DNA from: UBA2144 sp964506185
Lineage (GTDB): Bacteria; Patescibacteriota; Gracilibacteria; Peribacterales; Peribacteraceae
Direction: 5' to 3'
Assembly: GCA_964506185.1 (NCBI GenBank)
Contig: CAZDKL010000011.1
Location: 1 to 46,073, forward strand
DNA length: 46,073 nucleotides
Shown: positions 15,064-21,895 of the stretch, one piece after another
Layout: each line of letters begins with the position of its first letter
Position numbering within the stretch: the stretch's first letter is position 1
Translations under genes and position numbers: made by a program
Notes under the pieces: model-generated
The model's database searches: none
Told to the model about the DNA's origin: nothing
The model's input: the letters and a program-made list of their open reading frames with translations, nothing else

Positions 15064-16980
15064 TTATGCAGCGGCTTGCCAGTTCCCTGTCATGAGCCCC
15101 TCCATCGTATCCCCAAACAACATAAATCCGTTGGTTGTAAGAAGCGAATCCGGATGGAACTGAGTACTTGCGAAATGCGAATTCCTCATGGCGTGCACTT
15201 CCCCGCTCTCTCGATCGTATGCCATTTCAACATCAGGCAGATCTTCATACTGGGCTGCAAACGAATTGTAGAACCCAACTCTCTGTCTTTCTCCATAATA
15301 AGTAATCGTCTTTTGAACACCCTGCGAAGGATCATCTTTCTTCCTTAGATCCATGCCCAATTCCCTGCAAAGCATCTGATGCCCGAGGCATTCTGCAAAG
15401 AACTTCTTGCCACTGGACTTAAGTTCGCTAACTATGCCGCTAAGCTTCTTCATCTTCGGATCATCCATATTATTTGGATCACCCGGACCCGGACCTACGA
15501 TAACAAGATCCGATTGTTTATCTGCTCCAACTTCGTATAAGGAGTAATGAACGACTTGAGCTTCGGCTCCCAAACTTCTGCACATGTGCTTTAGCGTGTA
15601 CGCAAAATCATCTTCATTATTAATGATTGTGATCTTCTTGCCGACCAATGCCTCCCTTGTATTATCAATATCTGACTGATCTTCCATTAAATACCTATTA
15701 AAGAGCTTATTTCTCTCAGCAAGAATTTGCTGCACTTCATCATCACGAAGTAGTTCTGCAACAGAAGGCTTGGGTTTTGAACCATTTTTATTCGTAAGGC
15801 ATTTTAGCATTGCTCCTGCTTTTGCTTGTGTTTCCTTAACTTCGTCTGCAGGGACAGAGTCTTTGACTAACGTAGCTCCGGTTGGGATTCTAATTTCACC
15901 ATCGTCAGCCTTGATAGTAGCAGTTCTTATTGTAATTCCGCTGTCTAAAACATCTTCTCCATCACCATCGCGTCCCATCATTACAATCGCACTTGCGTAG
16001 TACCCACGCGACTCTTGTTCATACTTGTAGATAATTTCACTGATTGCATGTCCCATCGGACTTCCTGTAACAGTCGGTGCAAACATAGATCTTCGAAGTA
16101 GATCAATGATGTCTTTCTTACTCATGCCCTCGAGCAAGTATTCTGAATGCGCAACATTGCTCATCTCCCTAATATGCGGTCCTGTTGACTGCCCTCCTTC
16201 TTCGCACATCCTACTCATCATCTTGAATTCCTCATCCCAGACCATTGCAAGCTCCATTATCTCTTTATTGTCCCGCAGGAATGTAATTAATTGTTCTCTT
16301 GTGACTGGCTCCCCATTCTTTCTAACAGTTCCGCTTATTGGAACCATTTGAACTTTCTTCTTTTGAACTGATAAATGCTTCTCCGGCGAAGCACCGACTA
16401 TGTAGCGTTCTCCATCATAAAATACATAAGTCATGTAGCTTCCATACTCAGTTTCAAGGATTGTTCTAAGGACACTAAGTACAACTTCACGTGAAATACT
16501 AAGAATCCTTCCTTTATATACATTTGGAATTACAAAGTTCGCGCCTTCACCATTTCCAATTTCATCTTCCAGCACTTTCCTGATCAATTCCTCATATTCA
16601 TCAAGCGGAATACTGGGTTCAAGCTCACCACCTCCCTCAAGCTCAAGATCTTTCCTTGGAATTCTGTCGCAAACTTCAGCCACGGACATTCTGGTTTGGC
16701 TTTGTATCTGAAGAGTTGTGATTTTTTCGCCATTTTCATGAGCCCTATATCCTTTTTCCTTAACCTGACTGAATGGAAGTACACTAATGGTATCGAATTC
16801 TGTTTCACCACTATCTGTCTTTCCTGTTTTTCTGGGAATTTGCTCAAGCAGATCATGTTGACTCGCCTCACCTTCCAAAAGCATCACTTCATCTTCATCC
16901 TCGCACATAACCATTGCGAATGGCTGGTCGCCTTCTATTATTCTATCCAAAGCCTCTGATGGAGATGAAGATAAAGACAT
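15064..16980 (-). CDS. Fused anthranilate synthase / PhzE-like enzyme (TrpE-TrpG)
   Basis: The 638-residue protein joins a chorismate-binding synthase domain (about 100-400) to a class I glutamine amidotransferase domain (about 440-638). Conserved stretches include VPISGTVR, MFAPTVTGSPMGHA and GITIRTATI. They resemble PhzE (2-amino-2-deoxyisochorismate synthase) and fused anthranilate synthases, so the product is either ADIC or anthranilate made from chorismate and glutamine. The amidotransferase nucleophile is about Cys531 (ECLGHQ) with His609. The usual Glu of HPE is Asp611 (FHPDS). No other trp or phz gene is nearby. A TrpR-like gene, an operator-like palindrome and a Trp-codon leader peptide lie directly upstream, which argues for a tryptophan-linked role. 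Confidence 0.9.
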   Translation of the reverse strand: MSLSSSPSEALDRIIEGDQPFAMVMCEDEDEVMLLEGEASQHDLLEQIPRKTGKTDSGETEFDTISVLPFSQVKEKGYRAHENGEKITTLQIQSQTRMSVAEVCDRIPRKDLELEGGGELEPSIPLDEYEELIRKVLEDEIGNGEGANFVIPNVYKGRILSISREVVLSVLRTILETEYGSYMTYVFYDGERYIVGASPEKHLSVQKKKVQMVPISGTVRKNGEPVTREQLITFLRDNKEIMELAMVWDEEFKMMSRMCEEGGQSTGPHIREMSNVAHSEYLLEGMSKKDIIDLLRRSMFAPTVTGSPMGHAISEIIYKYEQESRGYYASAIVMMGRDGDGEDVLDSGITIRTATIKADDGEIRIPTGATLVKDSVPADEVKETQAKAGAMLKCLTNKNGSKPKPSVAELLRDDEVQQILAERNKLFNRYLMEDQSDIDNTREALVGKKITIINNEDDFAYTLKHMCRSLGAEAQVVHYSLYEVGADKQSDLVIVGPGPGDPNNMDDPKMKKLSGIVSELKSSGKKFFAECLGHQMLCRELGMDLRKKDDPSQGVQKTITYYGERQRVGFYNSFAAQYEDLPDVEMAYDRESGEVHAMRNSHFASTQFHPDSLLTTNGFMLFGDTMEGLMTGNWQAAA

Positions 16981-17042
16981 GTTAATTCAAGCAAAAACAC
17001 TTAAGGGCACACAGATTTTTGTATAGTGCGTGATTCCTAATA

Positions 17043-17117
17043 CTAACGCCACCAGATACCTCTTAATAAACTTAAGGATTTGTTATAAACAACCGGTTCT
17101 AACGAGGTAATAATCAT
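17043..17117 (-). CDS. Candidate tryptophan leader peptide (trpL-like), 24 residues
   Basis: A short ORF runs from ATG at 17117 to TAG at 17043 and ends in GIWWR, with tandem UGG codons at 17054-17049. Trp is rare in proteins, and two adjacent Trp codons just before a stop are the hallmark of trp attenuator leaders (E. coli TrpL ends KGWWRTS). The ATG is next to the operator-like palindrome and about 6 bases after its TATAAC box, so the leader would itself be leaderless. Downstream, TTAAGAGG (17066-17059) can pair either with CCTTAA upstream or with CCCTTAA (17007-17001), which is followed after GTG by five T. That offers a simple attenuation switch for the TrpE-TrpG gene. Confidence 0.6.
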   Translation of the reverse strand: MIITSLEPVVYNKSLSLLRGIWWR

Positions 17118-17135
17118 GTACTGTTATAACAGTAC
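17118..17135 (-). promoter_or_regulatory. Candidate TrpR operator overlapping a promoter
   Basis: GTACTGTTATAACAGTAC is a perfect 18-bp palindrome. It has the same length and the same GTACT...AGTAC ends as the E. coli trp operator GTACTAGTTAACTAGTAC. On the minus strand it contains TGT-TATAAC, an extended -10 box, so a bound repressor would block transcription of the leader and the TrpE-TrpG gene. A TrpR-family gene is encoded just upstream. Confidence 0.6.
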
Positions 17136-17177
17136 ACTACTAAGGCATTTAATCAAGTATTTTTGTGTGTTTTTCCA

Positions 17178-17459
17178 CTATTTAGCAGCTTTCCTTAGGA
17201 AATGCTTAAATCCACCTCCTCCATACTGAAGCATTCTGGATCCGCGAGTAATTTTACTTATAGAAATCCCCAGATCTTCCGAAATCTTCCTCTGTGGTAT
17301 ACCTGCAGACAACTTCTGTACCAATTGCCACCTCTCGGCAATAGAAGCCAGCTCCTGGGGAGTTAGAATATCCTTAAGCAACTTCTCGGCTTCACGTTCA
17401 GATTCTACTAAAGCGAAAAGTTTGTACAGATCTGCCAAATGAGAAGGAGGAATAGACAT
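17178..17459 (-). CDS. trpR: TrpR-family repressor
   Basis: The 93-residue protein matches the length and helical pattern of the Trp repressor family. Helix LTPQELASIAERWQLVQKL (about 32-50) corresponds to the core. The HTH follows, with IPQRKISEDLGISISKITRGS at about 54-74; KITRGS is the TrpR-type recognition helix end and is closer to TrpR than to the YerC branch. TrpR binds L-tryptophan and represses trp genes. The gene is 27 bases after rpsO and is likely co-transcribed with it. An operator-like palindrome lies 40 bases downstream, in front of the TrpE-TrpG fusion. Ligand specificity is inferred. Confidence 0.8.
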   Translation of the reverse strand: MSIPPSHLADLYKLFALVESEREAEKLLKDILTPQELASIAERWQLVQKLSAGIPQRKISEDLGISISKITRGSRMLQYGGGGFKHFLRKAAK

Positions 17460-17486
17460 TCAAACAGGAAGCCTACCTTATATGAA

Positions 17487-17753
17487 TTACTTCTTCAACT
17501 TATTCGCTTCAATAACATTCTGATACTCATTCGGATCATGCATTTTTAAGTATGTAAGGAGCCTTCTTCTTTGTGCAACCTTGCCCAACAGTCCCCTTCT
17601 TGCTGATTGATCCTTCTTATGGTCCTTCAAATGCTTTGTAAGTTCCAATATTTCCTTTGTTAGGATCGCTATCTGTACTTGAGGCGAACCAGTGTCTTTG
17701 TCATGCATTCTGTGTTTCGAAATCACTCTCTTTTTGGTCGTTCTCTTTAACAT
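17487..17753 (-). CDS. rpsO: 30S ribosomal protein S15
   Basis: The 88-residue protein is a standard S15, a primary 16S rRNA binder. Family motifs include HDKDTGSPQVQI (about 17-28), LTKHLKDHKKDQSARRGLL (about 38-56) and the RRRLLTYLK segment. The gene heads a unit with the TrpR-like gene. Its leader contains a strong G+C-rich hairpin (17790-17820). S15 represses its own translation through leader structures in several bacteria, so this is a candidate autoregulatory site. Confidence 0.97.
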   Translation of the reverse strand: MLKRTTKKRVISKHRMHDKDTGSPQVQIAILTKEILELTKHLKDHKKDQSARRGLLGKVAQRRRLLTYLKMHDPNEYQNVIEANKLKK

Positions 17754-17756
17754 ATC

Positions 17757-17830
17757 TTATGGGGGGCAAGGCAAAAAAATTCGCGCCGGGCTCTCCGGAG
17801 GATCAAACCTCTCGGGGAGCGAGGACAGTT
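17757..17830 (-). promoter_or_regulatory. Structured rpsO leader
   Basis: On the minus strand GCTCCCCGAGAGG and CCTCCGGAGAGC form a stem of about 12 bp with one wobble and one bulge around a TTTGAT loop (17790-17820). CCGGCGCGAA and seven T follow. It is either an S15-binding regulatory site or an attenuator. Confidence 0.45.
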
Positions 17831-17879
17831 ACAAATTTTAGGAGTAATTAATCGAAATGCAAGTGTTTTGGAGAGTTTT

Positions 17880-17946
17880 ATGGCAATTGGCAATTAGCAG
17901 ATTGGCAGATTAGCTAATCTGCCAAATGCTAATCTGCTAATTGCTG
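17880..17946. repeat. GCAGATTAGCTAATCTGC word palindrome, copy 1
   Basis: A perfect 20-bp palindrome GGCAGATTAGCTAATCTGCC (17904-17923) is flanked by caattggcaattagc and ctaatctgctaattgc words. A second copy lies at 24589-24650. Confidence 0.75.
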
Positions 17947-18023
17947 CTCGTTTTGCTAACTATTGACGGTGGACTTCCTTCCACCCTGTGCTAACATACA
18001 ATCCTCTCTCCCCCCTAAAACAA

Positions 18024-19181
18024 ATGACCGGTGTCTACATACTCCTTGGGCTCGTTCTAATAACATCTGCTTTTGCAGCGTGGATCTCTTTCAGTACCAA
18101 AACTGACGGCGATCCTAGGCTTAAAGCTGAACTTGATAGAAGAATGGAAGAAATTGGAGAACTTAAAAAGGCAATGAAACAGATGCAATCGGAGAAGGAC
18201 GAGATGTCCGGCAAGGGAAAACAACTATATGACAATTACAAAAATCTTGAAGCTGACCTCAAGGCGCTTACTAAGGAGAGGGACGGACTAGAGAAGCAGC
18301 TTGCCAAACACGAAGCTCACGAAGAACAGCTGGAACAGAAACATGATGATAAAATGGCCAGACTTGAATCAGCGGAGAAAGCTTTACTTGATGAAAAGTC
18401 GAGAATTAGACGCGAAGACGAAGAGCGACTGGAAGAAGAGGAGGCTGAGCGAGACAGGATGTGGGCCGAACATGAGATAAGTGTTGTTTCGATGCTGACT
18501 GATCTTTGCAAAAAGCCTCAATACGCATTTACTTCTTACGACAACACAACACTTCCGGAGGAAGAAGGCTTCAAGGGAAACTTTAAACCAGATTTTGTGA
18601 TTTCTTTCTTGGAACAGTTTGTTGTTTTTGATGCAAAAGTTTCCAAGTCAGAGAATATTTCTAAGTATATTCAGGACAACGTGAAATCAACTGCAAAAAA
18701 AGTTAAAGGCAAAGACAATATCTACCCGACTGTCTTTTTTGTGATCCCATCTGAAGCAATGAGTGAGTTAAAGCAAACTGCTTACTATGAAGAGGGTCTA
18801 ACCTTTTATGCTGTATCACCGGAATCACTTGCTCCAATCCTTGCAATCTTTAAAAAACTCGAAACTTATGAGTTTGCACAGGAAATGGACCCGCAGGAAC
18901 GCGAAAATATAATTGATTTACTGGCACATCTGGACTTCCACATCTCAACACGCAATGCTGTGGACTTTCATTTGATGCAGCACGGCCTTGCAACTATCTC
19001 TAAAGCGAATGATCTGGATCCGGAACTAACTAAGGAGGTCGCAGTTAAAAAAGCAAAGATCAGACACTTAAATCTAACAGGATCTGATCACAAACAGCTG
19101 ACTGATAATCCGGAATTGGTTAAAGAGAAGCTTTTGGAGCTTACAGAGCCTAGGCCGAAAATCTCAAAATCAGAATTGTAA
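18024..19181 (+). CDS. RmuC-like membrane-anchored protein with coiled coil
   Basis: The 385-residue product (from MTGVYILLG) has one N-terminal membrane helix (about 1-20), a long Glu/Lys-rich coiled coil (about 30-150) and a C-terminal domain. That domain contains PDFVISFLEQFVVFDAKVS, the D...DxK pattern of PD-(D/E)xK nucleases such as RmuC, and later FFVIPSEAM and FYAVSPESLAPILA as in RmuC. RmuC proteins are linked to genome stability, limiting rearrangement at inverted repeats. That link is interesting given the many inverted repeats here. A GTG 12 codons upstream is possible but its sequence covers the promoter region. The family assignment is moderate. Confidence 0.65.
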   Translation: MTGVYILLGLVLITSAFAAWISFSTKTDGDPRLKAELDRRMEEIGELKKAMKQMQSEKDEMSGKGKQLYDNYKNLEADLKALTKERDGLEKQLAKHEAHEEQLEQKHDDKMARLESAEKALLDEKSRIRREDEERLEEEEAERDRMWAEHEISVVSMLTDLCKKPQYAFTSYDNTTLPEEEGFKGNFKPDFVISFLEQFVVFDAKVSKSENISKYIQDNVKSTAKKVKGKDNIYPTVFFVIPSEAMSELKQTAYYEEGLTFYAVSPESLAPILAIFKKLETYEFAQEMDPQERENIIDLLAHLDFHISTRNAVDFHLMQHGLATISKANDLDPELTKEVAVKKAKIRHLNLTGSDHKQLTDNPELVKEKLLELTEPRPKISKSEL

Positions 19182-19185
19182 TAAG

Positions 19186-19356
19186 AGCAGGCAAACGCAC
19201 TGTTTGAGCTCGAGAGCACAGTTTTACTAGTTCTTTTGCGCAAGAACGAATTGGATGAGGTTCTCCATCCACAGGCCTCTAACTCTGAGTGCATCCAATT
19301 CGTTCTGCACACCATTGAAGCTCTAATTGTGCTTTCGAGCGAGTTTGCGTTTGCCT
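19186..19356. repeat. Large compound inverted repeat between rmuC-like and pcrA
   Basis: GGCAAACGCA (19190-19199) pairs with TGCGTTTGCC (19346-19355). CTCGAGAGCACA (19209-19220) pairs imperfectly with 19328-19339. GAACGAATTGGATG (19244-19257) pairs perfectly with 19292-19305. The arms are nested, so the whole 170-bp stretch could fold as one cruciform or RNA hairpin. Confidence 0.75.
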
Positions 19357-19420
19357 TGATTTTTTTCTTTGCATCTTTCTTTTTGTATCCAAGACAAAAA
19401 GAAAGAGGAAGAAGAAACAG
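19357..19420. repeat. TTTTTTCTTTGC...GACAAAAGAAAG repeat, copy 1
   Basis: A T/C-rich arm (ctttctttttgt) and a complementary A/G-rich arm (acaaaaagaaag) surround a short loop. The arrangement gatttttttctttgc, hairpin, gaagaag is repeated at 21829-21891 on the other side of pcrA. Confidence 0.7.
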
Positions 19421-19469
19421 ATATTTAATCGAAAAAATTCCACCGCTGGGTTGCGACAATTGATAAGAT

Positions 19470-21746
19470 ATGCCCGTGCCAAAATCAGACCCCATCTTCT
19501 CGCCCCTAAATGATCCTCAAAGAAAGGCGGTCGAGCATACTAACGGACCTATTCTGATTCTTGCAGGTGCTGGTAGCGGAAAGACGAGGGCATTGACTCA
19601 CAGGATTGCAAGACTGATGCAGGATGGAGTTAAACCATGGCAGATTTTGGGAGTGACTTTCACAAACAAAGCAGCAAACGAGATGAAGGAACGAATTAAA
19701 AACCTTCTGCACATTACTCAGGGTGAGGATTTAAGTGAGGTTGGCAAGAAGTCGGCTAAGTTGCCTGTGATGGGAACGTTTCACTCGATATGTGCACGCA
19801 TACTCAGGCGTGATTATGAACATCTGGGACGCGATAGGAACTTTGTTATATATGATCAGAGCGATCAGGAGAGATTAATGAAGGAAGCAATGAGAGAAAT
19901 GGGTATTGACCCTAAAGAACTTAAAGCCCGAGCAGTACTCGGGTACGTTGGAAGGTTTAAATGCGAAGCGGTTTACCCTAAGGAAGCTCAAAAAGACGCA
20001 ACTTCGGATCGAATGCAAAAAATCATTGATTGCTACGGGAAATATCAGACCAAACTGAAGGAGGCGAATGCATTGGACTTCGATGATCTGATACTTGAGG
20101 CAGTCAGATTGTTTCATGAAGTACCCGAAGTATTAGACAGATACCAAGAGACGTGGAGATATCTGCATGTCGATGAGTATCAGGATACAAACCACGCGCA
20201 GTACTTGTTTGTGACACTGCTTGCGAAGAAATATAGGAACTTGTGTGTCATCGGAGACCCTGACCAGTCCATATATGCGTTCAGAGGTGCTGACATCAGG
20301 AATATCTTAGAGTTTGAACGGGACTACAAAGAAGCTGAACATATCAAACTTGAGCAGAATTACCGATCAACTCAGTTGGTTCTTACTGCTGCTGACGGCG
20401 TTATTGAACCAAATCCAAACAGACCCAAGAAAAAGATGTGGACCGAGCAGAAGGAAGGACCGAAAGTTATTGTGCATGAGGTGGGAGATCAGAAAGCAGA
20501 AGCTGCTGAAGCTATTAAGAAAGCAGAAGAACTTAAGAAGGAAGGATTGGACCTGAATGATCAGGTTATTTTGTACAGGACTAACGCTCAATCCAGACTT
20601 TTCGAAGAAGCTTGCATGCGCGCGGGCCTCCCCTACCGCATTGTCGGTGGAGTTAAGTTCTATCAGCGTAAAGAAGTGAAGGATGTTCTGGCATATTTGT
20701 ATTTGATATTGAATCCGTATGACACAATTTCATTACTGAGGATAATTAATGTGCCTTCACGCAAGATTGGCAAGACTACGATTGCAAAGCTACAGGCATT
20801 TGGAGCAAACGAAGGAATGCCTCTGTGGGATTGCCTGTGCAACGTTGAGAAAATCCCTGACTTGAATGAAGCAACTGCGAACAGACTCTATAAATTTGTG
20901 GAATTAATAGAAAAACTTAAGGAAGTCAGTCAGCACGAAAACGTTTCACATCTAACTAGTCAGCTTTTGGAGTCAGTGGACATGGAAGGGTGGCTAAGAG
21001 ATGATACCGAAGAAGGTGAAACACGCTGGGAGAACGTTAAAGAGCTTACAACCGTAATGAAGAAGTACGACACTCTGGATCCGGAGACATCTCTGACCAG
21101 TTTCCTTGAAGAAGTCGCGCTTGTTTCCGAAGTTGATAAGCTAAATGATGCAACTGATGATGCATTGACTCTGATGACGCTCCACTTATGCAAGGGTCTG
21201 GAGTTTGAACACGTTATGATAGTCGGATGTGAGGAAGGACTGTTCCCACATGCCAATAGTTCATTCGACCGTGAACAGTTAGAAGAAGAAAGAAGATTGA
21301 TGTATGTGGGAATGACTAGAGCCAAGAAGCATTTGGACATCATGTTCGCACGCGAGAGGATGCTTTGGGGCGAAACACAGGCAAACGCACCTAGTAGATT
21401 CTTAGATGACCTTCCGGAGGATGTAATCGAGAGAAGATCTGACGATATGTTATCTGTGTTTGCATGGGTTTCGGAGAAAGGAAGGCAGAAGGCAGTCAAA
21501 GGAGAAGTAGAAGAAATAAAAAACCGCCAACATCTTAATGTGGAGTTTAATCAGGACGTAGGTGCAGATGAACTCGATGTTAATCAGGACATCGGACACG
21601 ATCTTGAAGAAGACATGCGCATAGAACACCCAGTATTCGGCACCGGAGTCATTACCAAAAAGCGTGGAGATATTGTGGATGTACGGTTTGACAACGGTGA
21701 ACGTAAGAGTTTTGCTTTGAGTATTGCCCCGCTTCGTCCCATCTGA
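19470..21746 (+). CDS. pcrA: ATP-dependent DNA helicase PcrA/UvrD
   Basis: The 758-residue superfamily 1A helicase unwinds DNA in repair and removes RecA filaments. Motifs in order are Q motif LNDPQRKAV, Walker A AGAGSGKT (about 32-39), Ia VTFTNKAANEM, DEYQDTN (Walker B), GDPDQSIYAFRGA, QNYRS, TLHLCKGLEFEHV and LYVGMTRAKK. The C-terminal end carries the PcrA-type HPVFGTGVI...FDNGERKSF module, which supports PcrA over Rep. The gene stands alone, flanked by two copies of a T/C-rich hairpin repeat (19357-19420 and 21829-21891). Confidence 0.96.
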   Translation: MPVPKSDPIFSPLNDPQRKAVEHTNGPILILAGAGSGKTRALTHRIARLMQDGVKPWQILGVTFTNKAANEMKERIKNLLHITQGEDLSEVGKKSAKLPVMGTFHSICARILRRDYEHLGRDRNFVIYDQSDQERLMKEAMREMGIDPKELKARAVLGYVGRFKCEAVYPKEAQKDATSDRMQKIIDCYGKYQTKLKEANALDFDDLILEAVRLFHEVPEVLDRYQETWRYLHVDEYQDTNHAQYLFVTLLAKKYRNLCVIGDPDQSIYAFRGADIRNILEFERDYKEAEHIKLEQNYRSTQLVLTAADGVIEPNPNRPKKKMWTEQKEGPKVIVHEVGDQKAEAAEAIKKAEELKKEGLDLNDQVILYRTNAQSRLFEEACMRAGLPYRIVGGVKFYQRKEVKDVLAYLYLILNPYDTISLLRIINVPSRKIGKTTIAKLQAFGANEGMPLWDCLCNVEKIPDLNEATANRLYKFVELIEKLKEVSQHENVSHLTSQLLESVDMEGWLRDDTEEGETRWENVKELTTVMKKYDTLDPETSLTSFLEEVALVSEVDKLNDATDDALTLMTLHLCKGLEFEHVMIVGCEEGLFPHANSSFDREQLEEERRLMYVGMTRAKKHLDIMFARERMLWGETQANAPSRFLDDLPEDVIERRSDDMLSVFAWVSEKGRQKAVKGEVEEIKNRQHLNVEFNQDVGADELDVNQDIGHDLEEDMRIEHPVFGTGVITKKRGDIVDVRFDNGERKSFALSIAPLRPI

Positions 21747-21828
21747 AGTCACTTTCTGAAGCCACTTTAGGGAGGGGCCGCCCGCCACGGGGGGTGCGAG
21801 GGGCAAGCGGGTGGGGATTGGCGGGCGT

Positions 21829-21891
21829 TGATTTTTTCTTTGCTTCTTTCTTTTGTATTAAGACAAAAGAAAGAAGAAGAAGAAGAAGAAT
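21829..21891. repeat. TTTTTTCTTTGC...GACAAAAGAAAG repeat, copy 2
   Basis: Same element as at 19357-19420 in the same orientation, with a longer gaagaagaag tail. Between pcrA and this copy lies a G+C-rich stretch (21747-21828) without a gene. Confidence 0.7.
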
Positions 21892-21895
21892 TAGA

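Noticed and set aside
15064..16980. Phenazine biosynthesis cluster
   Set aside because: The enzyme resembles PhzE, but no other phz gene is present and the control elements point to tryptophan.
17790..17820. T-box or tRNA-like structure in the rpsO leader
   Set aside because: The TTTGAT loop recalls a T arm, but no other cloverleaf arms and no T-box sequence are present.
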